Below, piece by piece: positions 28,541-37,700 of a DNA stretch of 64,000 bases. The number at the start of each line of letters is the position of its first letter. The first letter of the stretch is position 1. The DNA is from Micromonospora citrea (GTDB lineage Bacteria > Actinomycetota > Actinomycetes > Mycobacteriales > Micromonosporaceae), in NCBI RefSeq assembly GCF_900090315.1, contig NZ_FMHZ01000002.1, positions 6,666,501 through 6,730,500 on the forward strand, written 5' to 3'. The position numbers and the translations under genes are program-made. Below the pieces are notes generated by a model. It had not been told where the DNA came from and ran no database searches. It saw only the letters and a list, made by a program, of their open reading frames with translations.

Positions 28541-29769
28541 CGGCCCCGCTCGGCGCGCTCATGTCACGCGCCGGGGACGAGATGGCCGGCACCGCGATCC
28601 TGCTCTTCGCCTACGGCGCGTCCTCGGCCGGTGACGGGGCCGCCGTGTTCGGGCTCCTCACCGTCGCCGCGGCGGTGGGCGGTCCGCTGCTCGGGGTCTG
28701 GCTGGACCGGGCCCGGTCCAGCGGCCCGCTGGCCCTGTCCCTGGCGTCGTTCACGGTCGGGCTGGCGGCGGTCGGGTTCGCGCTGCACCAGCGGCACGAG
28801 GGGCTGGCGATGGTGGTCGCGGTCCTGGCCGGCCTCTTCGCGCCCGCCGTCGCGGGCGGCTGGTCGGCGTCGCTCACCGACCTCGACGCCGTCCGGGCGC
28901 GGCGGTTGGCGGTCTTCGACGCGAGTTCCCACAGCATCGCCGGGTTGGCCGGCCCGGTTCTCGCCGGTGTCGCGTACGCGATCGCCGGGTCGAGCGCGCC
29001 GCTGGTCCTCACTCTTCTCCTGCTCGGGGTGGGCAGCGCGTGCGCGCCCTTCGCGCGCGTCCTGCGTCCCGAGGATCCGGGTGGGGCGTCTCGTCCGTTG
29101 GCCGACCTGCGCCGGGGCGTCGCCGTCATCGCGCGCCGGCCGAGGCTTCGGGCCGCGACCGCGTCGTCCTGCGTGGCCTCCTTCGGCTTCGGACTGTTCG
29201 CCGTCCTCGTCCCGGCGATCGGCCAGGAACGGTTCGGCAGCCCCGCCGCCGGGTCGATCCTGCTGGCGGTCCTCGCCGCAGCGGCCCTGGCGTCGAACGC
29301 CCTCCTCGAGCGCCGTGCGGCGCTGCGGCGCCCGGGGCGGGTCCTGACCTGGGCCACCGTCCTGGTCGGACTCGGCATCGCGATCGCGGCGGGCGGGCAT
29401 CCGGTCGCCGCGATCCTCGCGGCCGTCGTCATCGGCGCGGGCGACGGGCCCCAACTCGCCGGGTTGATCCGGATCCGGCACCAGGAGGCGCCCGCCCGCC
29501 TGTGCGCCCAGGTCTTCACGACCGGGGCAAGTCTCAAGATCACCGCCTCGGGCGTCGGCGCGCTGGCCGCGGCCCCCCTCGCGCACGCCGGCCCGACCGT
29601 CGCGCTCCTCGTCGCCGCCGCCGCTCACCTCGTCGCGGCCCGCGTCGCGAGCAATGCCGGCGACCACCCGGACGGGGACCCCGACGCCGCCCCACCCTCG
29701 CCGCCGCCCGTCGCGGGCGTATTGACGGTGCCGACTCCCGCCGCTAATCTCTGTATCGATCCAGACTGA
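28519..29769 (+). CDS. MFS transporter (drug-exporter-like)
   Basis: 416 residues, nearly all hydrophobic, with about 12 predicted membrane spans and a short Pro-rich cytoplasmic tail. After the second pair of helices a VWLDRARSSG loop carries the basic MFS signature. The central loop (residues about 185-205, Arg-rich, VIARRPRLR) divides the two halves as expected. The substrate is not predictable. It is divergent from the CGNR regulator and ends inside the promoter/operator region of the LacI gene, 21 bp before that start. The start is uncertain (ATG 28519, GTG 28525 or ATG 28561). Confidence 0.85.
   Translation: MAVTNRYTAPLGALMSRAGDEMAGTAILLFAYGASSAGDGAAVFGLLTVAAAVGGPLLGVWLDRARSSGPLALSLASFTVGLAAVGFALHQRHEGLAMVVAVLAGLFAPAVAGGWSASLTDLDAVRARRLAVFDASSHSIAGLAGPVLAGVAYAIAGSSAPLVLTLLLLGVGSACAPFARVLRPEDPGGASRPLADLRRGVAVIARRPRLRAATASSCVASFGFGLFAVLVPAIGQERFGSPAAGSILLAVLAAAALASNALLERRAALRRPGRVLTWATVLVGLGIAIAAGGHPVAAILAAVVIGAGDGPQLAGLIRIRHQEAPARLCAQVFTTGASLKITASGVGALAAAPLAHAGPTVALLVAAAAHLVAARVASNAGDHPDGDPDAAPPSPPPVAGVLTVPTPAANLCIDPD
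29722..29750 (+). promoter_or_regulatory. Sigma-70-type promoter for the LacI-family gene
   Basis: TTGACG (29722-29727) and TAATCT (29745-29750) are separated by exactly 17 nt, a near-consensus housekeeping promoter. It lies within the 3' end of the MFS gene. Transcription would begin near 29757, inside the repeated operator-like sequence. Confidence 0.75.
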
Positions 29770-29779
29770 ATCGATCCAG
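29755..29779. promoter_or_regulatory. Repeated operator-like half-sites upstream of the LacI gene
   Basis: The 10-mer atcgatccag occurs twice, at 29755-29764 and 29770-29779, in direct orientation and offset by 15 bp. It contains the palindrome ATCGAT. It overlaps the expected transcription start of the LacI-type gene, so autorepression is likely. Confidence 0.6.
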
Positions 29780-29790
29780 AGGAGCGCGCG

Positions 29791-30846
29791 GTGAAGCCCA
29801 CCCTGCAGGCCGTCGCGGAGGCCGTCGGGGTCTCCCGCAGCACCGTCTCCAACGCCTACAGCCGTCCCGACCAGCTCTCCGCCGCGCTGCGCCAGCGCAT
29901 CCTCGACACCGCCCGGCAGCTCGGCTACCCCGGCCCCAACCCCACCGCCCGGTCGCTGCGGCGCGGCTGGGTCGGCGCCATCGGGGTGCTGTTCGAGTCG
30001 CGGCTGTCGTACGCCTTCACCGACCCCTTCGCGGTCCGGTTCCTGGCCGGCGTCGCCGAGGCGGCCGAGCGGCACGGCACCAGCCTGCTGCTCGTGCCGC
30101 TGCCGGCGGACCAGGCGGGCGCGCGGCGTGCGGTGGAGGACGCGGCAGTCGACGGCTTCTGCGTCTACTGCGTGGGCGACGAGGGCTGGGTCGTCGACGT
30201 GCTGCGGGAGCGGGGCCTGCCCGTGGTCACCACCGCGCCCCGCGAGGACGCCGGCCCCGACGACCGCTACGTCGGCATCGACGAGCGCGCCGCCGCCCGC
30301 GCGGTCGCCGCGCACGTGGCCGGGCTCGGGCACCGCCGGGTCGCCCTGCTCGGCGACGCCGTCCGACCCGGCGTCGCCCCGGGCGAGCTGCGCCTGCCCG
30401 ACGTGGCCGCCGTCGCCCACCCCACCACCCGGGCCCGGCTCGCCGGCTTCGCCGACGCCTTCGCCGAGGTGGGCGTCGCCTGGTCCGAGCTGACCCTGCT
30501 CGCCGCCACGGCCAACAGCCGGGCGGCCGGCGCCGCCGCCGTCGCCGCCGCGCTCGCCGCCCCCGAGCCGCCCACGGCCGTGCTCGCCTGCTCCGACGTG
30601 CTCGCCCTGGGCGTCCTCGACGCGCTCGCCGAGGCCGGCGGGCCACCGGTCTCCGTCACCGGCTTCGACGACATCGCCGAGGCCGCCGCGGCGGGCCTCA
30701 CCACCGTGCGGCAACCCGCCGAGGAGAAGGGGCGCATCTCCGCCCAACTCCTGCTCGACCCGCCCGCCGACCCGGCGGCCGGCCACGTCCTGCTGCCCAC
30801 CGCACTCGTCGTCCGGACCTCCACCGGACCCGTCCCTAGGAGCTGA
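29791..30846 (+). CDS. LacI family transcriptional regulator
   Basis: 351 residues from GTG. The N-terminal helix-turn-helix is textbook: TLQAVAEAVGVSRSTVSNAY, with hinge NPTARSLRRG. The periplasmic-binding-protein-like effector domain follows, with LGHRRVALLGD near residue 170, a PPTAVLACSDVLALGVLDAL stretch and the VTGFDDIAEAA ending. The effector is not predictable. An AGAGGAG ribosome site precedes the start. The promoter and repeated half-sites upstream suggest autoregulation. A tiny gene follows 2 bp after the stop and is probably cotranscribed. Confidence 0.95.
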   Translation: MKPTLQAVAEAVGVSRSTVSNAYSRPDQLSAALRQRILDTARQLGYPGPNPTARSLRRGWVGAIGVLFESRLSYAFTDPFAVRFLAGVAEAAERHGTSLLLVPLPADQAGARRAVEDAAVDGFCVYCVGDEGWVVDVLRERGLPVVTTAPREDAGPDDRYVGIDERAAARAVAAHVAGLGHRRVALLGDAVRPGVAPGELRLPDVAAVAHPTTRARLAGFADAFAEVGVAWSELTLLAATANSRAAGAAAVAAALAAPEPPTAVLACSDVLALGVLDALAEAGGPPVSVTGFDDIAEAAAAGLTTVRQPAEEKGRISAQLLLDPPADPAAGHVLLPTALVVRTSTGPVPRS

Positions 30847-30848
30847 CC

Positions 30849-31052
30849 ATGGACCAGCCCACCGGCCTGATCGTCGCCATCGACGCGGTGACCCGCCACG
30901 TCAACTCCGCCCGGCCGGACGCGCCGGTGGTCGCGGAGCGCCCGCGCGCGGCGCGGCTCGCCCCCACCCGGCTGGCCGCCGCCGGCGCCCTGCGCCGGCT
31001 CGCCGACCGGATCCAGCCGCCGCCGCTGCCCGCGCCACCGCGCTGTTCCTGA
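30849..31052 (+). CDS. Small hypothetical protein downstream of the LacI gene
   Basis: 67 residues, rich in Arg, Ala and Pro. No domain is recognised, and no signal peptide or membrane span is present. Support for coding is the spacing (2 bp after the LacI stop), a clean AGGAG seven nt before the ATG, and an open frame. It could be translated by coupling. With this composition, a spurious open frame remains possible. Confidence 0.5.
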   Translation: MDQPTGLIVAIDAVTRHVNSARPDAPVVAERPRAARLAPTRLAAAGALRRLADRIQPPPLPAPPRCS

Positions 31053-31186
31053 CCCCCACCGGCGGTCGCGCGGGTGGCCACCGTCACCCGCGCGGCCGGT
31101 CGTCCGGTCCCACGGCGGGACGACCGGCACACAACCGGGCACCGCGGTTGGTGCCCGCCCACGCCGGCCAGGCAGACTGAACGGCT

Positions 31187-32710
31187 ATGTCGCCGTTCTC
31201 GCCCACCCTGCGGTTGCACGACCGGTACGTCCTGCGCGAGCGCATCGGCCTCGGCGGAATGTCCGAGGTGTGGCGCGCCGACGACGAGGTGCTGCACCGA
31301 CCCGTCGCCGTCAAGGCCCTCGCCGGGGAGTTCGGCACCGACCCGCACCTGCGGGCCACCATCGGGCGCGAGGCCCGCGCCGCCGCGCGGCTGACCCACC
31401 CGCACGTCACCCAGGTGTACGACTACGGCGAGGCGGCCCTCGGCGGGGCGGTCGTGCCGTACCTGGTGATGGAACTGGTGGAGGGGCGCAACCTCGCCGA
31501 CCGGCTCGCCGACGGGCCGCTCGCCTGGCCGGACGCCGTCCGGATGGCCGGGCAGGTCGCCGCCGCGCTGGCCGCCGCCCACCGCATCGGGGTGGTGCAC
31601 CGCGACATCAAGCCGGGCAACGTCATGCTCACCGAGACCGGCGCCAAGGTGCTCGACTTCGGCATCGCCGCGCTCGCCGGCCCGGACCACCCGCTCGTCG
31701 GGCAGACCGGCGAGCTGCTGATGGGTACGCCCGCCTACTTCGCCCCGGAGCGGATGCGGCCCGGGCCGCCGAACCCGGCCAGCGACGTCTACGCCCTCGG
31801 CGCGCTGCTCTACCGCGCTCTCACCGGCCGCGCCCCGCTGCCCGTGCGGACCTGGGAGGACGCGCTGGAGGTGCACGCCGGGCACCCGCCCGTGCCGCCG
31901 CCGCAGGTTCCCGGGCTGCCCGCCGACGTCGCCGAGTTGACCCTCGCCTGCCTCGCCGTGGATCCCGCCCGTCGGCCGACCGCCGCCCAACTGGCCGGGC
32001 GGTTCGCCGGCGTCGCGGCCGCCGGCCCGCACACGGCGGTCCTGCCGACCGTGACCGCCCCGAGCCCGGCCCACCCGCCGACGCTGATCGACCGCCCGCC
32101 GTCGCCCACCACGGTGGCCCCCGTCGGCCGGGCGACGCCGCCCTCGAGCAGCGGTCGGGCGGTGCCGCTCGGCGGATCGACCGCCGTCGGCCCGCGTCCC
32201 GCCCCGGGCACCGGGCCGGGGGCACGGGGGAACCGGCCGATCACGGTGCTGGTCGCCGTCGGTGTCGCGCTGGTCGTCGGGCTCGTCGGGGTGCTCGCCC
32301 TCGGCGACGACGGGAGCCCGCCACCCGCGGCCGCCCCGGTGACCGTCACGCCGGCCGAGGAACCGACCAGCGCCGCCCCGCCGGCCAGCAGCGCCGCCCC
32401 GCCGCCGACGTCCGCCCGGCCCGATCCGCTCGGCCTGCGTCAGCTCGCCGCCGAGTTCGCCGCGGTGCTCGTGCAGGCGCAGGTCCGCGGCGAGATCGAC
32501 GGCAAGACGCTGGAGCAGTTCCGGGACAAGCTCGCCGATCTCAACCGCGGCAAGCCCAAGGACCGGGCCAAGCGGATCGAGGACCTGCGGAAGCGGGTGG
32601 CCGAGGCGGCCGAGGAGGAGCGGATCACGCCCGACACGGCGGCCCGCCTCGACGCCCTGCTGGACCGGGTGGACGTCGGGCTCCGCGGCGAGGACGACGA
32701 CGACGACTGA
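31187..32710 (+). CDS. Membrane-anchored eukaryotic-type Ser/Thr protein kinase
   Basis: 507 residues. The kinase domain (about 12-285) has the Gly loop IGLGGMSEVW, Lys in VAVKAL, HRDIKPGN with Asp140, DFG, and APER near 186. A Pro/Thr linker leads to one membrane helix near 352-372, then a Pro-rich stretch and an extracellular tail. The tail (about 415-507) is not PASTA; it is a charged helical region ending in six Asp residues. Kinases of this type (PknB group) sense envelope state. The lack of PASTA repeats makes peptidoglycan sensing unlikely here. It stands alone. Confidence 0.94.
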   Translation: MSPFSPTLRLHDRYVLRERIGLGGMSEVWRADDEVLHRPVAVKALAGEFGTDPHLRATIGREARAAARLTHPHVTQVYDYGEAALGGAVVPYLVMELVEGRNLADRLADGPLAWPDAVRMAGQVAAALAAAHRIGVVHRDIKPGNVMLTETGAKVLDFGIAALAGPDHPLVGQTGELLMGTPAYFAPERMRPGPPNPASDVYALGALLYRALTGRAPLPVRTWEDALEVHAGHPPVPPPQVPGLPADVAELTLACLAVDPARRPTAAQLAGRFAGVAAAGPHTAVLPTVTAPSPAHPPTLIDRPPSPTTVAPVGRATPPSSSGRAVPLGGSTAVGPRPAPGTGPGARGNRPITVLVAVGVALVVGLVGVLALGDDGSPPPAAAPVTVTPAEEPTSAAPPASSAAPPPTSARPDPLGLRQLAAEFAAVLVQAQVRGEIDGKTLEQFRDKLADLNRGKPKDRAKRIEDLRKRVAEAAEEERITPDTAARLDALLDRVDVGLRGEDDDDD

Positions 32711-32737
32711 TCCCCGCCGGAGGTCGACGGGCCGCGC

Positions 32738-33565
32738 TCAGCCGACCTCGACCACCGCCCCCTGCTCCGCCCGGCCGCCGCGCACGACCTGCGCGTACGC
32801 CCCGACGCACGGCTGCGGGCCGAGCTGCGGCAGCGGCGCGACCCGGTTGAGGCGGGCGGGGACGCGCAGGGCGTCGGGCTGCCGGGGCAGCGACCCGTGT
32901 GTGAGGGTCGGCACGGCGCAGCGCGGCGTCGGCGCGAGCACCCGCAGCACGAGCGCCGGGCCGATCCGCAGCTCCCGGCCGACCCAGTCGTTCTCCGCGA
33001 AGGCGTCCACGTCGGCCTCGACGACGAGGTTGGGCCGGTAGCGGGCCGCGTCGAGCGTGCCGCCGGGCATCTCGGCGGCCAGCCGGGCCAGGGTCGCCGT
33101 GGTGACCAGGTGCACGGGGGCGAAGTCGAAGAACGTGCCCGGCGCCGCGGCCCCGAGAGGGCTGGCGTGCACCGGCACGTCGGCGGCGAACCCGCCGGCG
33201 AGCACCGCCTCCGGGTCCGCCCGGTCCAGCGTCGCCTCGGCGGGCGGCCGGTCGATCAGCGTCACCGGGACGCCGAGCACCCGGGACAGCACGCCGTCGA
33301 CGTCGGCGTCCACGCTGGACACCTCGCGCCCGTCGGGCAGGGTGACGCGTACCGGGTCGGGCGCGGCGCCGGTCGCGCGGAGGGTGAGCAGGTCCCGCCA
33401 GAGCCGGGGGTGCTTCGCGCTGGCCACCCGCCCGGTGTCCCGGTGCCGCAGGGCCAGCCGCCGGTCGCCCGCCACGCCCGCCGCGTCCACCTCGGCGGCG
33501 GGCAGCCGTTCGCCCAGCAGGGACTTGACCGGGTACCGCCAGAGCTCGGCCAGCCGCCCGGTCAC
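32738..33565 (-). CDS. MOSC domain-containing protein (YcbX/mARC-like)
   Basis: 275 residues from GTG. The MOSC_N beta-barrel start is clear (LAELWRYPVKSLLGE, then VAGDRRLALR), and the MOSC domain follows with YRPNLVVEAD, FAENDWVGRELRIG and RCAVPTLTHG. Proteins with this architecture bind molybdenum cofactor and reduce N-hydroxylated compounds. The Cys of APTPRCAVP lies at the position of the Mo-ligating Cys by eye. No separate electron-transfer partner lies beside it. Confidence 0.9.
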   Translation of the reverse strand: MTGRLAELWRYPVKSLLGERLPAAEVDAAGVAGDRRLALRHRDTGRVASAKHPRLWRDLLTLRATGAAPDPVRVTLPDGREVSSVDADVDGVLSRVLGVPVTLIDRPPAEATLDRADPEAVLAGGFAADVPVHASPLGAAAPGTFFDFAPVHLVTTATLARLAAEMPGGTLDAARYRPNLVVEADVDAFAENDWVGRELRIGPALVLRVLAPTPRCAVPTLTHGSLPRQPDALRVPARLNRVAPLPQLGPQPCVGAYAQVVRGGRAEQGAVVEVG

Positions 33566-33713
33566 CGCGCCGCCCTCGCCACGTGGGCCGCCGCGAAGAG
33601 TGTCGACGGCGCGGCGGCGGGCCGGCCGCCGACGCCCGGAATGCGCTGTGTCACGCGGCCACCCTAGTCCCGTACGCCGCCCCCGGCCGCCCCGCCCGGC
33701 CCGCCCCGGCCGG

Positions 33714-34592
33714 CTACCTGGCCAGCAGGGCGCGCAGGGCCTTGACCACCTCGGCGGGAGACTCCTCGGCCATGAAGTGGCCGCAGGTGACGGTGCGGTG
33801 CTCCAGGTCCGGCGCCCACGCCCGCCACAACGCGGCGGCGTCGTAGCCCAGGGCGGCCCCCCAGTCCTGCTGGAGCACGGTCACCGGCATGCGCAGCGTG
33901 TTGCCCGCCGCGCGGTCGGCCCGGTCGTGCGCCACGTCGATGCCGGCCGACGCGCGGTAGTCGGCGACGATCGACGGGACCGCCTCCCGGGACGCCCGCA
34001 GGTACGCGGCCCGCACGTCGGCGGGCAGGGCGTCCGGGTCCCGGGTCCAGGCGTCGAGGAAGTGGCCGAAGAAGGCGTCGGGAGCGGCGCCGATGAGCTG
34101 CTCGGGCAGGCCGGGCGGCTGGGCCATCAGGTAGAGGTGGAAACCGACGGCCGCCATGGTGCCGCGCATGACCTCCCACATGTCGAGGGTGGGCAGCACG
34201 TCGAGCGCGGCCAGGTGGGTGACCGCCCGGGGATGGTCGAGGCCGGCGCGGACGGCGACCAGCGCGCCGCGGTCGTGCCCGGCCAGGGCGAAGCGGTCGT
34301 ACCCGAGCGCGCGGGCGAGCGCGACGACGTCGGCGGCCATGGTGCGCTTCGCGTACGCCGTCCCGTCGGGGTCGGCGGGCTTGTCGCTGTCGCCGTAGCC
34401 GCGCAGGTCCGGGCAGATCACGGTGTGGTCGGCGGCGAGGTCGGCGGCGACGTGCCGCCACATGAGGTGGGTCTGCGGGAAGCCGTGCAGCAGCACCACC
34501 GGGCTGCCGGAGCCGGCGACCGCCACGTTGAGCGTCACGCCGTCGGCGACGCTGACGCGCCGGTGGTCGAATCCCCTGATCGTCGGGTTCAT
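33714..34592 (-). CDS. Alpha/beta hydrolase, haloacetate dehalogenase/epoxide hydrolase-like
   Basis: 292 residues. Oxyanion motif HGFPQTHLMW, then PDLRGYGDSDKP, and a nucleophile elbow AGHDRGA: Asp rather than Ser, the mark of haloalkane/haloacetate dehalogenases and epoxide hydrolases. The next stretch (AGLDHPRAVTHLAALDVLPT) and the lid with a second DAFFGHFL resemble fluoroacetate dehalogenase relatives. The catalytic His is in TCGHFMAEE. The substrate (halide versus epoxide) is not certain. ATG 34592 has AAGGGA upstream; the in-frame extension is outside the family. It is divergent from the SARP gene. Confidence 0.88.
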   Translation of the reverse strand: MNPTIRGFDHRRVSVADGVTLNVAVAGSGSPVVLLHGFPQTHLMWRHVAADLAADHTVICPDLRGYGDSDKPADPDGTAYAKRTMAADVVALARALGYDRFALAGHDRGALVAVRAGLDHPRAVTHLAALDVLPTLDMWEVMRGTMAAVGFHLYLMAQPPGLPEQLIGAAPDAFFGHFLDAWTRDPDALPADVRAAYLRASREAVPSIVADYRASAGIDVAHDRADRAAGNTLRMPVTVLQQDWGAALGYDAAALWRAWAPDLEHRTVTCGHFMAEESPAEVVKALRALLAR

Positions 34593-34759
34593 GGTGGGTC
34601 CCTTCCCGTCGTGCCGGTCGGTGGGAGGCGGTGGTTCCGCCCCGTGCGGCACCGAGCCTGCCCGGGGGCGATCAGCGGCCGGTCAGCAACGGATGAGCGG
34701 GACGCCCCGGGAACCCCCGACCGTGCGGAACGGCCGGCGGGCGCGCCTAGATTGGTGCC

Positions 34760-37700
34760 ATGACCGGGCAGGCGGCGGCACCCACGGTGACCTTCGGCGT
34801 GCTGGGGCCGGTGGAGGCGGCGAACGCCACCGGCCCCGTCACGCTGAAAGGTCCCTGCCAGCGGGCGGTGCTGGCCCGCCTGCTCGTCGCCCGGGGCCGG
34901 GTGGTGCCGGTCGACCGGCTCGTCGGCGACCTGTGGGAGGCGCCATCGGACGGCGCGGTGGGAGCGATCCGGACGTTCGTCGCCGACCTGCGCCGCGCGC
35001 TGGAGCCGGACCGGCCGCCCCGGCAGCCGGCCCGGTTGCTGGTGACCGCCCCACCCGGGTACGCGCTGCGCGCCGAGCCCGACGCGGTGGACGCCTGGCG
35101 GTTCGAGGCGGCGGTCGCCGAAGCGGGCGAGCTGCTGACCGCCGGCCGTGGCGGGCCGGCGCTGGCCCGCCTGGACGACGCGCTGGCGCTCTGGCGGGGC
35201 CCGGCGTACGCCGAGGTCGCCGGCGAGCCCTGGGCCCGCGCGGAGGCCGACCGGCTCGACGAGCTGCGGCTGCTGGCCGTCGAACGGCGGGCCTCGGCGC
35301 TGCTGGCCCTGGAACGGGCCCCCGAGGCGGTCACGGGGCTGCGGGCCCACGCCGCCGACCACCCGCTGCGCGAGGACGCCTGGCAGTTGCTGGCCACCGC
35401 CCTGTACCGGTCGGGCCGCCAGGGGGAGGCGCTGGCCGCGCTGCGGCAGGCCCGCGACACCCTGGTGGCCGAACTCGGCGTCGACCCGGGTCCGCGACTG
35501 CGGCGACTGGAGGCCGACATCCTCGCCCAGGCGCCCGGGCTCCTCCCTCCCGCGCCATCCCCGGGCCCGATCGCGCCGCCTGCGGGCCCGACCGCGCCAT
35601 CCCCGGGCCCGATCGCGCCGCCTGCGGGCCCGACCGCGCCATCCCCTGGCCCGATCGCGCCGCCTGCCGGCCCGACCGCGCCGCCCACGGGCCCTCCCAC
35701 GCCGCCTGCCGGCCCGACCGGGTCCGGCACCTCCGTGGCCGCCCGTAGCACCGTGCCCGCCGGTGCGCGCGTCGGCCCGGACACGCCCGGGACGGCGCGG
35801 CCCGGCGGGGCGGTGGCGCGCGACGACCGCCGCCCGTTCGTCGGCCGCGACGAGGAGCTGGCCCGGCTGCGGCAGGCGGCCGGGCGGGCCGCCCGGCACG
35901 GCAACCCCGCCCTGGCCCTCGTCTCCGGGGAGGCCGGCGCGGGCAAGACCGCGCTCGCCGACGCGCTCGCCCGGGAACTGGCCGCCGCCGGCTGGGCGTC
36001 CGCGTGGGGCCACGTCCCCGAGTACGAGGGCGCACCGGCCGCCTGGCCGTGGACCCGGATCACCGACGCGCTCGCCCCCTCGGACGGTGCCGGGCCGGCT
36101 CCGGCCGGCGCGGTCGGCGGGAACGGCGCCGCGGCGGACGCCTCCGACCGGGCGCAGGATCCGGCGGCGGCCCGGTTCCGGCTGCACCGCGCCGTCGTCG
36201 CGCTCGTCTCGGCGGCGGCCGGGCGGGGGCCGGTGCTGCTGGTCGTCGACGACCTGCACCGCGCCGACGCCGACACCCTGGACCTGCTCACCGCCCTGGT
36301 CGGCGAGCCGGAGCCGGTCGCCGGGCCGGTGCTCGTCGTGGGGACGTACCGCGCCGCCGAGATCACCCCGGAGCTGACCGCCGCGCTGGCCCGGCTGGCC
36401 CGCGCCGAGCCGGTCCGGGTCTACCTCGGCGGCCTGTCCGAACAGGCGACCGGCGACGTGGCGCGGACGGTGACCGGGCGGGACCTCGACGCCGCCGTGG
36501 TCCGCCTGATCCACCGTCGCAGCGGCGGGAACCCGTTCTTCGTCCGGGAGTTGGCGCGGCTGCTCGCGGCGGAGGGTCCGGCCGCGCTGCACCAGGTCCC
36601 GGCGGGGGTGCGCGACGTGATCCGGCACCGCCTCGCCCGGCTGCCCGACCCGGCGCAGACCGTCCTGCGGCAGGCGGCGGTGCTCGGCCGCGACGTCGAC
36701 CCGGACGTGCTGACCGCGCTGGCGGGCGACGCGACGGCGGTCCTCGACGCGCTGGACCGCGCCCTCGCGGCCGGCTTCCTCAGCGAGCGGGACGCCGACG
36801 GCCGGCTGCGGTTCACCCACGTCCTGACCCGCGACACGCTCTACGGCGACCTCTCCGCGCCGCGCCGGGCCCGCTGGCACGCCGCCGCAGGCGACGCGAT
36901 CGAGCGGCTGTACCCACACGACGCCGCCGCCCTCGCCCACCACTTCGCGCACGCGGCGAGCCGGCCCACCGCACCCCGCGCGGCCCGCTACGCCCGCGCG
37001 GCCGCCGAGCAGGCCGAGCGGCGCTTCCACCCGCACGAGGCGGCCCGCCTGTGGCGGCAGGCGGTCACCGCCCACGACCGCGCCGCCGCCGACGACGTAC
37101 GCGGGCGGCTGACGGCGGCCATGGGGCTGGGCCGCGCCCTCGCCGTCACCGGGAATCTCGACGAGGCGCGGCGGCTGCGGTCGGCGTCGATCGCCACGGC
37201 CGTCGGGCTCGACGACCCCGCCCTGGCAACGAACGTGCTGACCGCGTTCGACGTCCCGGCGCTGTGGACCCGCAACGACGACGAGCGCCTCTCCCGACAG
37301 GTGGTCCGGGCCGCCGAGTGGACCCTGGCCGCGCTCGGCGACGAGGAGCCGCGGCGGCGCGCCCGGCTGCTGAGCACCCTCGCGTTGGAGCTGCGGGGCA
37401 CCACCACCGACCGCGGCCACCGGGCGGCCCGCGAGGCGGAGGCGATCGCCCGGCGACTGGCGGACCCGGCGCTGCTCGCCCACGCGCTCAACGCCCGCTT
37501 CCTGCACGCCTTCCGGCGGACCGGCCTCGCCGCCGAGCGGGCCCGCATCGGCGCCGAACTGGTCGACCTGGCGGCCCGGCACGAGCTGGTCAGCTTCGAG
37601 GTCCTCGGCCACCTGATCCTGGTGCAGGCGCACGGTGCGCTCGCGGACCTCGCCGTCGCCGACGCGCACGCCCGCGCCGCCGACCGCCTCGCCGGACGGT

